64,000 nt of DNA from JAPOUP01 sp965201085 (GCA_965201085.1 CBDAVS010000025.1:988244-1052243), one strand, 5' to 3'. Counted from the first letter of the stretch, positions 1 through 8,943 are shown. Made by a program: numbers and translations. The notes: a model not told the origin generated them from the sequence alone.

Positions 1-495
1 ACCACTTTCAATAAACCGCTCCGAAAGATGGCGATTGGCCACCGGGTAGATCATGTCGAGACCATGCGCGAGCACCGCCACGCCAGTGCCCTGCGCCTTC
101 AGTCATCCTTCGCGGGCACGGGTGTCACATCCCTGCGCAAGGCCGCTCACAACAACAAATCCTTCTTCCGCGGCTGTTTGACTGGACCTTCTTGCCACCT
201 GTTCCCCAAATGAGGAGGGTTCGCGGGTCACCACAACCCTCGGGCTTCGGCACCGATAGAGACTTTTGGTCGGTCCCTTCACGACCAGTACGGCTGGCGC
301 GTTGGGGAGGCTCTTGAGACGCACCGGATATCGGTCATCATTATACGGGATCGCTCTGATACCCAACTCCCAACCATACTCCAGTTCTTCTTCGCTCCTA
401 TTCAAGGCTTCCACGAGGTCGGTACGACTGACCTGAGGTAGATTGGCGTTGATATCGATAAGCGTAAATGCTATGATGAAACACGCGGTGCACAA
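1..495 (-). pseudogene. dprA: DprA/Smf-like DNA-processing protein, broken and cut by the window edge
   Basis: The minus-strand reading contains the DprA Rossmann signature: a YPVRLKSLPNAPAVL block, then TREPSSFGEQVARR and FVVVSGLAQGCDT. At about 103-105 a TGA interrupts the frame. The same frame continues beyond it with VAVLAHGLDMIYPVANRHL, the expected next block of DprA, up to position 1. The first part would begin at a TTG at 495, and its N-terminus is not typical. DprA loads RecA on incoming single-stranded DNA during transformation. The in-frame stop inside the nucleotide-binding fold indicates a pseudogene. The C-terminal part lies outside the window. Confidence 0.7.
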
Positions 496-519
496 TACGC
501 GACGCTGACGAGGAAAAAC

Positions 520-1260
520 ATGAGCAAAAGCTATACGCTATATATCAAAGCCTATACCCCCGAGACCATCCCAATGGCTCGGCTTGCTCAGTACATGCAA
601 AATCTAGCTACCATGCTTGGGCATGACGCAGCCGTACATTTCGACACATTGAGACCTGGTAGCACACAACTTGTTACGAGGGTCGACCACGAGGAAGTGC
701 CAAAGGTTGCGACCCATCTTGCCCAGGTGAAACGCGGCGACGGCGGTCCAGAGGCGACCAAAGCACAAGCAGAGGTTGACCGTTTGCTCGCAGATGATAA
801 CGCTACGGGGTCCATTTACAGAGACGATCACACCGAAATCATCGCTTTCCCAGGTGTAACCCGGCCGAAGCCCACCACTTTCGGTCCTTTCAACCAGGAA
901 GGATCGCTCGATGGCATCCTGATCAGCGTGAGCGGGGCGGACCAAACCGTGCACCTTCAGCTTCAGAATGGTGAGATCAAATACACCGGTATCGAGACGA
1001 ACCGCGAGACAGCGCGGCGGATTGCCAGGCATATGTATGAACCTGTCCGAATCTTTGGCATAGGCAGGTGGTTGTTTGACCAGGAAGGCAGTTGGACTCT
1101 CAAGAAATTCAGGGTGGAGAGCTACAACGTCCTGGCAACCGACGATCTGAAAGATGCCATCGACCAGATGCGCGAGATGGAAGGCAGCGACTGGAAGGGG
1201 ATGGACGATCCGATTGGTGCTGTGAAAGCGCTACGCGAGAAGGGTACCGGTTTGCACTAA
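520..1260 (+). CDS. Hypothetical protein, partner of PIN-domain gene
   Basis: This 246-residue protein is of a family I cannot name. It starts at ATG 520 after a GAGGAAAA ribosome-binding site. It is rich in charged residues, with no signal peptide or membrane segment, so it is probably cytoplasmic. Its stop codon overlaps the start of the next gene by one base (TAATG), so the two are translationally coupled. The partner is a PIN-domain ribonuclease, and the arrangement resembles a toxin-antitoxin operon. However, this protein is far longer than common VapB antitoxins and shows no evident ribbon-helix-helix or AbrB fold. It could instead be a substrate-recognition or regulatory subunit. Confidence 0.75.
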   Translation: MSKSYTLYIKAYTPETIPMARLAQYMQNLATMLGHDAAVHFDTLRPGSTQLVTRVDHEEVPKVATHLAQVKRGDGGPEATKAQAEVDRLLADDNATGSIYRDDHTEIIAFPGVTRPKPTTFGPFNQEGSLDGILISVSGADQTVHLQLQNGEIKYTGIETNRETARRIARHMYEPVRIFGIGRWLFDQEGSWTLKKFRVESYNVLATDDLKDAIDQMREMEGSDWKGMDDPIGAVKALREKGTGLH

Positions 1261-1802
1261 TGATTGTGTTCGATAGCTCAGTTCTGCTTCTTGTCCTTGA
1301 TCCGAACGCCAAACCGCCCAACGATCCCACCACGGGAGAGCCTTTGGACAAAGCAGCGGAGCGGATTCAGCATCTGATCGAGAACCTGACAGCCGACAAA
1401 GAGAAGATCGTCATTCCAGCACCGGTCCTGAGCGAAGTGCTGGTTCACGCTGGCGAAGCGATGCGACCATATCTCGACATGCTCAACAGCCAGTCGGCTT
1501 TTCGGATAGCACCCTTTGATCAGAAAGCCGCGATTGAAGCTGCACTTGCCATGAGTGATGCGATCAATCGCGGTGGCCTTCGCGTTGATGCAGCAAATCC
1601 CGATGCGACCAAGGCAAAGATCAAATTCGACCGTCAGATCGTCGCAATCGCAAAGGCCGAAGGCGCTCAAGCGGTCTATTCCGATGACGCGGACGTACAC
1701 AGCTACGCCAGGCAAGCGGGACTGGATGCTTACCGTACGGCCGATCTCAACCTACCACCGAAAGACCCGCAACAGTCCTTGGATTTCGCCGCTTCCGAGT
1801 GA
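1260..1802 (+). CDS. PIN-domain ribonuclease-like protein
   Basis: The 180-residue product begins at ATG 1260, overlapping the previous stop by one base. PIN-domain features are visible: VFDSSVLLLVLD at the N-terminus (first acidic residue), an SEVLVHAG segment (conserved Glu), FDRQIVAIA (third acidic residue) and YSDDADV (fourth). PIN proteins are metal-dependent RNases, often the toxin of VapBC modules. This one is longer than usual VapC toxins (about 130 residues), with an insertion after residue 15 (NAKPPNDPTTGEP). Co-translation with the 246-residue gene suggests they act together. The function is inferred from family only. Confidence 0.8.
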   Translation: MIVFDSSVLLLVLDPNAKPPNDPTTGEPLDKAAERIQHLIENLTADKEKIVIPAPVLSEVLVHAGEAMRPYLDMLNSQSAFRIAPFDQKAAIEAALAMSDAINRGGLRVDAANPDATKAKIKFDRQIVAIAKAEGAQAVYSDDADVHSYARQAGLDAYRTADLNLPPKDPQQSLDFAASE

Positions 1803-1930
1803 CACCTCAAAGCACGCAATGCGCCTTGCATGCAATCATTGCAATTCTTGTGTGGACAGAAAACCGACTTGCCGGTCTGGACTGAACTTCACGGCTGTTT
1901 CGAGCTTTTGTTCCAGACAACCCATTGATA

Positions 1931-1963
1931 ATAAATTTGGGGATTATATACGATAGTGCCCAT
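1931..1963 (+). repeat. Left target duplication and terminal inverted repeat of IS1595 element
   Basis: The bases ATAAATTT at 1931-1938 are repeated exactly at 6605-6612. The inverted repeat begins GGGGATTATATACGATAG at 1939 and is matched, with one mismatch, by the complement of 6580-6604. An 8-bp target duplication is what the IS1595 family makes. Confidence 0.9.
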
Positions 1964-2070
1964 TTTCTGTTGACTGCCTTATAAGCGGCATATACAATGA
2001 TGCCCAAGAAAGGAATCAGACATGGCACAGAAAGCACCTGGCAAGCACCACCGCAAAGGCATTAGCCTAA

Positions 2071-3028
2071 GAGTTTGTTCCATAAGTTGAGTGGTCCCGC
2101 AGGATGTGGCATTCCGGTTGGTGAAAGCAACCAAATACGGAGAGAGCCATGCCCTGGAACAGGACCACCCAACAGATCCATAAGCGCCCGGACGACCACA
2201 GTCAAAACGACCTGACCGACGCCGAATGGACCATCATCGAGCCGATGCTGCCGAAGCAGGGAAGGATGGGACGGCCGCGCGAGGTCGACCTTCGGTCGGT
2301 GTTCGACGCGGTCCAGTATATCCTGTCCACGGGATGCCAGTGGCGCGCGTTACCCTCTGGATATCCACCGTTTTCCACCGACCGGAACTATTTTTACGCA
2401 TGGCGGCGGAGCGGGCTCCTGGAGCGTCTCGTGCATCGTCTCCGGGACCTCGCGCGGCGGTGTTCGGGGCGCTCCGCGGAGCCGACCGCCGCCTCGATCG
2501 ACAGCCAGTCGGTGAAGACCACGGAGAGCGGCGGGCCCCGCGGCTACGACGCCGGGAAGAAGGTGAAGGGGAGGAAAAGGCACCTGATCGTGGACGCCGA
2601 CGGCACACCGATCGTCATGACGGTTCACACCGCCGACATCCAGGACCGGGACGGGGCGCCGGACCTGATCGCGAAGCTGCTGGAGACGGTGCCCACGGTG
2701 TGTAGGCTGTTCGCCGACGGTGGCTACGCGGGTCAGAAGCTGCGGGAGCGGCTTGAGGGGATGGGGTTGTCGAACGTGATCAGGATCGTCGAAAAACCGA
2801 AGAATGTCAAAGGGTTCACTGTTCTCTACCGCCGCTGGGTCGTGGAGCGGACCTTCGCCTGGATGGGCCGGTGCCGCCGCCTGTCGAAAGATTACGAAAG
2901 GCTCAGCGAGAACTCGCTGGCATGGGCGCAGCTGGCCGCCTGCCGGTTCCTGCTCAGGCGGGTGGCGAGGGCGTCAACTCCATGAAAAACAATAGTTTAA
3001 TGATATCAGTGACTTATGATTCAAACTC
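2071..3028 (+). mobile_element. IS5-family (IS1031-like) copy A, 958 bp
   Basis: Terminal inverted repeats are GAGTTTGTTCCATAAGT at 2071 and the complement of ACTTATGATTCAAACTC ending at 3028. The element is flanked by TAA on both sides (2068-2070 and 3029-3031). A 3-bp TNA duplication is typical of the IS1031 group. Confidence 0.92.
2149..2985 (+). CDS. IS5-family (IS1031-like) transposase, copy A
   Basis: A complete 278-residue DDE transposase. The N-terminal domain (DLTDAEWTIIEPMLP) is followed by the catalytic residues in IDSQSVKT, LFADGGYAG and VVERTFAWMGRCRRL. The ATG at 2149 follows a GGAGAGA ribosome-binding site. It differs from copy B at only a few positions. As its frame and inverted repeats are intact, it is the best candidate, with copy B, for an active source of this IS. 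Confidence 0.92.
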   Translation: MPWNRTTQQIHKRPDDHSQNDLTDAEWTIIEPMLPKQGRMGRPREVDLRSVFDAVQYILSTGCQWRALPSGYPPFSTDRNYFYAWRRSGLLERLVHRLRDLARRCSGRSAEPTAASIDSQSVKTTESGGPRGYDAGKKVKGRKRHLIVDADGTPIVMTVHTADIQDRDGAPDLIAKLLETVPTVCRLFADGGYAGQKLRERLEGMGLSNVIRIVEKPKNVKGFTVLYRRWVVERTFAWMGRCRRLSKDYERLSENSLAWAQLAACRFLLRRVARASTP

Positions 3029-3031
3029 TAA

Positions 3032-3989
3032 GAGTTTGTTCCATAAGTTGAGTGGTCCCGCAGGATGTGGCATTCCGGTTGGTGAAAGCAACCAAATCCG
3101 GAGATCGCCATGCCCTGGAACAGGACCACCCAACAGCTCCATAAGCGCCCGGACGACCACAGTCAAAACGATCTGACCGACGCCGAATGGACCATCATCG
3201 AGCCGATGCTGCCGAAGCAGGGAAGGATGGGACGGCCGCGCGAGGTCGACCTTCGGTCGGTGTTCGACGCGGGCCGGTATATCCTGTCCACGGGATGCCA
3301 GTGGCGCGCGTTACCCTCTGGATATCCACCGTTTTCCACCGTCCAGAACTATTTTTACGCATGGCGGCGGAGCGGGCTCCTGGAGCGTCTCGTGCATCGT
3401 CTCCGGGACCTCGCGCGGCGGTGTTCGGGGCGCTCCGCGGAGCCGACCGCCGCCTCGATCGACAGCCAGTCGGTGAAGACCACGGAGAGCGGCGGGCCCC
3501 GCGGCTACGACGCCGGGAAGAAGGTGAAGGGGAGGAAAAGGCACCTGATCGTGGACGCCGACGGCACACCGATCGTCATGACGGTTCACACCGCCAACAT
3601 CCAGGACCGGGACGGCGCACCGGACCTGATCGCGAAGCTGCTGGAGACGGTGCCCACGGTGTGTAGGCTGTTCGCCGACGGTGGCTACGCGGGTCCGAAG
3701 CTGCGGGACCGGCTTGAGGGGATGGGGTTGTCGAACGTGATCAGGATCGTCGAAAAACCGAAGAATGTCAAAGGGTTCACGGTTCTCTACCGCCGCTGGG
3801 TGGTGGAGCGGACCTTCGCCTGGATGGGCCGGTGCCGCCGCCTGTCGAAAGATTACGAAAGGCTCAGTGAGAACTCGCTGGCATGGGCGCAGCTGGCCGC
3901 CTGCCGGTTCCTGCTCAGGCGGGTGGCGAGGGCGTCAACTCCATGAAAAACAATAGTTTAATGATATCAGTGACTTATGATTCAAACTC
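3032..3989 (+). mobile_element. IS5-family (IS1031-like) copy B, 958 bp, in tandem with copy A
   Basis: It has the same ends and length as copy A. It is separated from A only by TAA (3029-3031) and followed by TAA (3990-3992). The order TAA-IS-TAA-IS-TAA shows a head-to-tail tandem at one target. Confidence 0.92.
3110..3946 (+). CDS. IS5-family (IS1031-like) transposase, copy B
   Basis: A 278-residue protein nearly identical to copy A, with intact DDE motifs. Visible substitutions include GRYIL for VQYIL, a change at the STDRNYF stretch (STVQNYF), ANIQ for ADIQ and GPKLRDR for GQKLRER. It has the same start context and the same C-terminus (RRVARASTP). It is intact and probably functional. 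Confidence 0.92.
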   Translation: MPWNRTTQQLHKRPDDHSQNDLTDAEWTIIEPMLPKQGRMGRPREVDLRSVFDAGRYILSTGCQWRALPSGYPPFSTVQNYFYAWRRSGLLERLVHRLRDLARRCSGRSAEPTAASIDSQSVKTTESGGPRGYDAGKKVKGRKRHLIVDADGTPIVMTVHTANIQDRDGAPDLIAKLLETVPTVCRLFADGGYAGPKLRDRLEGMGLSNVIRIVEKPKNVKGFTVLYRRWVVERTFAWMGRCRRLSKDYERLSENSLAWAQLAACRFLLRRVARASTP

Positions 3990-4924
3990 TAACAGGCCTT
4001 TTCATGATGTTTCCCGATGACGCGGCCGCCGAGGAATGGTTTGTGAAAGAGCGTTGGCCGGAAGGTCCGCACTGCCCACACTGCGGATCCGTCCGTGTTC
4101 TTTCCGGTGCCCAGCACAAAACGATGCCTTACCGATGCAGGGAAAAGGGGTGCCGCAAACGGTTTTCGGTTCGCACCGGAACATGCATGGAAGCGTCCAA
4201 TCTGGGCTTCAAGGTATGGGCGATCGCGATTTACCTTATGTCGACAAACCTCAAGGGGGTTTCCAGCATGAAACTGCACCGCGATCTTGAGATAACCCAG
4301 AAATCGGCATGGCACCTTGCCATGCGACTGCGGAAGGCGCTTGAGGATGATGGAGTCAGCCTTCCGTTTGTAGGTCCCGTGGAAGCCGACGAAACCTATA
4401 TGGGCGGCAGGGAACGGAACAAGCACGCGAAAGACAGACTGAAGGCCGGACGTGGAACGGTTGGCAAGACGGCAGTGGCTGGCGTCAAGGACCGCGACAC
4501 CGGCCAGGTTGCCGCCAGGGTGGTGACGGACACAAAGGCAAAGACGCTTCAGGGCTTCGTCGAGGAACGCACCGAACCGAAAGCGCAGGTCTATACCGAC
4601 GACAACGCGTCATACGTAGGCATGAAGCGCCAGCACGAAACAGTGCGCCACAGTTCCGGGGAATACGTGCGGGACGACGCGCATACGAATGGCGTAGAGT
4701 CGTTCTGGGCGATGCTCAAGCGGGCGCACAAAGGCACATTCCACAAGTTCAGCAGAAAGCACATGCATCGGTATGTGGATGAGTTCGTAACGCGCCACAA
4801 CCTTCGTGAAGGGGACACGATATGCATCATGGCCGCGATAGCGGACGGCGGGGTTGGTAAGCGGCTGCGCTACAGGGAACTGATCGCAGACAACGGACTG
4901 CCGTCCGGGGCGAGGCACTGACCG

Positions 4925-6338
4925 GTGGAAGCTAACTGGTCCAACCAGACGGTCTGGACGGGTGACAACCTTCCTATCATGCGGGGCATGAACTCCGAAT
5001 GCGTGGACCTGATCTACCTTGATCCGCCGTTCAACTCGAAAGCCAACTACGCGGCGCCGATCGGTAGCGAAGCGGCGGGGGCGGCGTTCAGGGACACGTG
5101 GACGCTGGCGGACGTGGACATCGCATGGCTTGACCTGATCGAGGCGAAGGAACCGGCCCTTAACCGGGTCATCGCCGCGGCCATGACCAAAAGCGATAAG
5201 GCCTATCTGATCTACATGGCCGCGCGACTCCTTGAGATGCGGCGCATCCTCAAGCCGACCGGCAGCATATATCTCCACTGCGATCCGACCATGAGCCACT
5301 ATCTCAAACCGGTCATGGACGCCGTGTTTGGAAAATCGAATTTCAGGAACGAAATAATATGGAAGAGGACCAACGCGCCAACCGCATCAGCATATCAGAT
5401 TGGAAGGGTGCATGACACAGTGTTGGCATATGCCAGAAATCCAGAAACAACGGTGAACGCAGTCTTTGCGCCTTACTCGAAGGATTATATCCATAAACAC
5501 TTTAGGAAAAACGACAGCCGAGGCCATTTCCACACACAGCCGCTGACTGCGCAGGGGACCACAAATGGATACTCCGGAATGCCGTGGCGGGACATTGATC
5601 CCACTGAAAGGGGCCTGCATTGGGTTTGCCCCACTGCATTGCCGGAAGGGCTGGAATGCCCAGACGACTGGAGTGCCATGACAACCCAGGAACGGCTTGA
5701 TTGGCTTCATTCACAGGATATGATCTATTTCCCTGAAAGAGGAACAATGCCGAGATTCAAACGGTATCTGTCAACAACCAAAGGCGTTCGCGTGGCAGAT
5801 GTCATGACGGACATTCCCGGCGTTCAGGGGGCGCACCGGCTACCCGACCCAGAAGCCGCTTGCGCTACTGAAGCGCATCATCCTCGCGTCATCAAACGAA
5901 GGCGAAATGGTTCTGGACCCGTTCTGCGGCTGCGCGACGGCGTGCATAGCGGCGCAGGACCTTAACCGGGAATGGGTTGGGATAGATGTTTCACCGAAGG
6001 CCGCCGAACTGGTGCTGTCGCGGCTCAGGAACGAGCTGGGCATGTTTGCGCACCACACGGTGGTCAACCGCACGGACATCCCGCAGCGCACCGATATCGG
6101 GAAGCTGATCCGCTACAATGACGTGAGGAACAGGCGGACCCTGTATGGCGAGCAGGGCGGTAACTGCAACGGCTGCCGGACACACTTCAGGTTGCCTAAC
6201 CTCACGGTCGACCACATCATTCCGCGATCCAGGGGCGGAACCGACCACATCGGGAACCTTCAGCTTCTGTGCGGACGCTGCAACTCGGTCAAGGGAAACA
6301 GGGGCATGGAATACCTGATAACGAGGCTCGCGGCGTAA
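4925..6338 (+). pseudogene. DNA methyltransferase-HNH endonuclease fusion, one-base frameshift (IS1595 passenger)
   Basis: It starts at GTG 4925, three bases after the transposase stop. The N-terminal part carries methyltransferase motif IV (LIYLDPPFNS, residues about 28-37). After the frameshift come YPTQKPLALLKRI (motif X region) and VLDPFCGCATA (motif I). This order, IV before I, is that of beta-class amino-methyltransferases. The C-terminus is an HNH nuclease: CNGC, VDHIIPRSRGG, NLQLLCGRCNSVKG. The frame breaks at a run of five G at 5827-5831. With four G the whole 470-residue fusion reads through. A methyltransferase joined to its own nuclease resembles a single-chain restriction-modification enzyme. 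Target sequence and activity are unknown. Confidence 0.8.
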
Positions 6339-6352
6339 CAGGAGGAAATCAA

Positions 6353-6550
6353 ATGACGGAGTTGATCATGAAAAGAGAGAAAGTTGAGCCTAGTGGAAAG
6401 GCACCTGTTAAGCCTGTGAATGGGTCGGGCAGGTATCAGCCGACAAAACATGACATGCTGCGGGATGTCAGCGTATCCGTAACGCCGGAAAGGTTGGTAA
6501 AGGCGGTCCTCAAAGGGGGTGCGCCCCGCCGCGATTTCCGCAAAAACTGA
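6353..6550 (+). CDS. Small hypothetical passenger protein of the IS1595 element
   Basis: A 65-residue ORF starting at ATG 6353 directly after a strong GGAGGAAAT ribosome-binding site, 14 bases after the HNH stop and inside the element's right end. The C-terminal half reads VTPERLVKAVLKGGAPRRDFRK. This resembles DTPENVALAIMRSPPKKNWR in the passenger of the second IS1595 element (61629 on). Basic overall. The function is unknown; it may be a nucleic-acid-binding accessory or an antitoxin-like partner. Confidence 0.6.
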   Translation: MTELIMKREKVEPSGKAPVKPVNGSGRYQPTKHDMLRDVSVSVTPERLVKAVLKGGAPRRDFRKN

Positions 6551-6579
6551 ACCGAAGGCGACCGGTATGAAAAGCCCGG

Positions 6580-6612
6580 ATGGGCACTACCGTATATAAT
6601 CCCCATAAATTT
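6580..6612 (-). repeat. Right terminal inverted repeat and target duplication of IS1595 element
   Basis: This is the complement of the left end: GGGGATTATATACGGTAG reading inward from 6604. It is followed outside by ATAAATTT (6605-6612), identical to 1931-1938. Confidence 0.9.
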
Positions 6613-6768
6613 TAATTCACCGACCGGAAGGATTCCGCATGGATTTTCATTTCCATGGCATAGACAGGTGTTGCATCCTTTTCCCAAAATGATGATGTAA
6701 TTGAGGAATATCGCAGAAGGAGCGGTGCCGGGGATGAATAAAGATGATGCTGATTCAATTTTCCGGAT

Positions 6769-7014
6769 GTGGAAAAGCCCAAACCAAGCCGTGTAACATC
6801 CGGTCAAATTCAAAAATACCAAAGACTGTTTACTGAAAACAAAAAGCGGCAAGAGCTTTATAAGGAAAAGTAAGCGCGAAGAGCTGAAATAAACAGATGG
6901 ATATTTACCGGTAATGTATCATTGATTGCAATATTGATGTTCGCTGTCTGGAATTCTTACAATCAATTAAATGCTTTTCTCGTTCAGAACTCAGGACCAC
7001 ACAGGCTCGATTGA
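6769..7014 (+). pseudogene. Possible small membrane-protein remnant in AT-rich segment
   Basis: One forward frame reads a basic stretch (GQIQKYQRLFTENKKRQELYKEK), a TAA stop, then RRAEINRWIFTGNVSL and a hydrophobic segment (IAILMFAVW). It looks like a short one-span membrane protein with one internal stop. The surrounding 6613-7146 is clearly more AT-rich than the rest of the window and has no other gene-like frame. Identification is weak and family unknown. Confidence 0.25.
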
Positions 7015-7146
7015 CCGTACCTGAGCATATATTGGAACATATGCCGATGCAGGATTGTCCTGACTGTAGCGAACCAGATCAATTCGATCTCGGTTTAAGC
7101 CAGCCAGCGATCCCCTAACTCAAAGCGGTAATGGCATTTCCGTAAA

Positions 7147-8943
7147 TAGTGTCTGCCAGAAAACCCCGTGTTTTTCCGGGGATCGGGCCGAATCCGGCGG
7201 ATTCCGGCTTCACGGGACCCTGGCCGGGCCCGTCGGGGCGCCGCCCGGGGCTTCGACGGGACGGTCGGTGGCGGGAACATATGACGAACATCCGGGCCTC
7301 CACCGGCCCGCGGGCACGCCGGTCCGGGCCCCGCAGCGGCGGGGCCTTCCATGGGCCGGTTCACCGGTGGACGCCCCGGTCAGGCGGCGGCGGGAAACAC
7401 GGGGCGCTCCCTCGCCGGCGGCATCAGGCCGGGGCGGTGGACGTTCGCGGCCAGCACCGCCAGCGCCACGGCGCCGGCGAAACCCTCCTTTCCGTGGCTC
7501 CGCACCCGGTCGAGGCCACGGTGCTCCAGGTTGCTGATGGCCGACCCGCCGGCGGCGTGGGCGCGCCGCGCCCCGCGGAACGCCTCCCCGCTTTCCCGGA
7601 CGCGGTCCGCCTTCGACAGCCTCCTCCGCGGGGCATCGCGTCGGCTCCGGCATCCCGGCAGGCCCCAGCCGGTCCGGGGGGCTGTGCGGACCGCGGTCGA
7701 AGCTCACCACCGACAGGTCGGGGAACCGGGCCCGCGCCTCCCCGCCCATGGGGACCGCCACGTCCACGTCGCTCCCCTCCCACATCACCGAATGGAGCGG
7801 GAGGAATCCGTGACGGTCCTCAGGGACGCGGACCGGAACGCCGGGCTCCACCGGGGCCCCGGCCTTTCCCTTCGATATCCAGCGGGTGTGCGGCCCGGAT
7901 ATCGGGTGAACCTTCCCGCGGTGCGGGATCGTCTCTCCCTTCAGGATCCGCCGTCCGGTCAGGTCCGCCCGGTGCCTGACATGGCCGATGAAGCCCCGGA
8001 TACTGTCCGATGGGCCCGGGATACCCAGCATACCGTCGATCTCCGCGCGGCTGGCCTCCGCCCTGTCCGCCAGCTTCAGCGCCAGCCGGAGCGGCGCCTC
8101 CACGTCCCTCGGGCGCGGGTTGGCGAGCCGTGACGTGGCCACCCGGAGCTTTCCGCAAAGGCATTCCTTCCGCCGCCAGCCGGGCGGCCCCAGCCCCCCG
8201 CAGGCCCGGGACGTGTCCCGGACCATGCACCGCGCCGCGTCCATCGGCAGGCTGCGGTCGGTCGGATGGTGGACGTCGGTCCCGGCCACGAAGGAATGAC
8301 GGCGGCCGCGCGACGCGGCGCCAGGCTTTTTTCCGGCCACCCTGTGGCCCCTCTCCACGACCATCCTTCCGACCTCGGCGAGGAGTTCCGGCGTGAGGAG
8401 CGACACGCTGTCAACCAGACGCCGGTATCCCCGTATCCGTATCCGTCCACGTCCCATGATCCGTGGCCCGGCCTCCGGCCTTCGCCGGATCGGGATGTGC
8501 CGGTTCGCCGGTTCCCGAAGCCGGTCGCAATCGCACCCGGGACCCTGCTTCACGACCCCCAGCACCAGGATGGTCAACGGTTCCATCCCCGGCCTGCCGA
8601 CCCGGCGGCTCCTTCCGGGCAGCACCAGCCGACCCGGAAGCCCGGACAGCCGCTTTCGGGTCCCTTCGTCGCTGTAAAGGTCCTGGAGGCCGATCAGGAT
8701 CGCCGGGATGTCGTCCCTCGATTTCACGGTCGGCCTGATCCTCATGATGTCGGGGGCACCGGGCCTCCGCCGGGTGTCGTGGACCCTGCGCATGGGGGCC
8801 TCCCGAAGGGGAGGATTGGCGGATTCCGCGACATATGGTGGTGAAATCGCCCCCTGACTGCCATATCCGGTGAATCCCCGCAAGGCGAATTCCGTCATTT
8901 ACCGCGAAAAAACCGCATCTTGGCGGTTTTCAGGCGGACACTA
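7147..8943 (-). mobile_element. ISNCY-like element, copy 1 (about 1.8 kb, decayed)
   Basis: The ends are TAGTGTCTGCCAGAAAACC at 7147 and the inverted equivalent (TTTTCAGGCGGACACTA) ending at 8943. The element is homologous along its length to 11154-12965 and 58586-59961. TA borders every intact end and may be the target duplication or part of the repeat. Confidence 0.8.
7380..8793 (-). pseudogene. ISNCY-like transposase, copy 1, decayed
   Basis: The product would start at ATG 8793 (MRRVHDT...). It matches copy 2 through the N-terminal part and the central VSLLTPELLAEVGRMVVERGH and TDVHHPTDRSL motifs. The frame of the last third is lost after the GPAGMPEP stretch, where copy 2 reads LNAMPRKGRLSKADR. 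Compared with copy 2, this copy has two extra bases just before the YRRLVDSVSLL segment, which fuses the two otherwise separate frames. It is inactive by appearance. Confidence 0.75.

Larger units (their letters stand above)
2022..4921 (+). pseudogene. IS1595-family transposase interrupted by two IS1031-like copies
   Basis: The N-terminal piece is 2022-2070 (begins MAQKAPGKHHRKGISL). The rest is 3993-4921. Joining them across the TAA target restores one frame that reads ISLTGLFMMFPDDAAAEEWF. Family hallmarks follow: a zinc ribbon (CPHCGS...CREKGC), VEADETYMGG (first catalytic Asp), VYTDDNASYVG (second Asp) and HTNGVESFWAMLKRAHKGTFHK (the HxxN...E/K region). The protein ends NGLPSGARH, like the other IS1595 transposases in this window. 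In its present state it cannot give a full-length product, although the 3' part has an ATG at 3977 lying inside the IS end. Confidence 0.9.
1939..6604 (+). mobile_element. IS1595-family element with passenger genes, split by two IS1031-like insertions
   Basis: Both ends are defined by matching inverted repeats (1939-1963 and 6580-6604) and a perfect 8-bp direct repeat outside them. Cargo in order: transposase (2022-2070 plus 3993-4921), methyltransferase-HNH fusion (4925-6338) and a 65-residue ORF (6353-6550). Two 958-bp IS5-family copies sit inside the transposase. Removing them and their extra TAA copies gives an element of about 2.74 kb. IS1595-family elements with passenger genes are known; the particular cargo here is what deserves attention. 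Confidence 0.9.

Noticed and set aside
7149..8844. Long plus-strand frames across ISNCY-like copy 1
   Set aside because: They are antisense to the transposase, Arg/Pro/Gly-rich and repeated in copies 2 and 3 only because the element is repeated.
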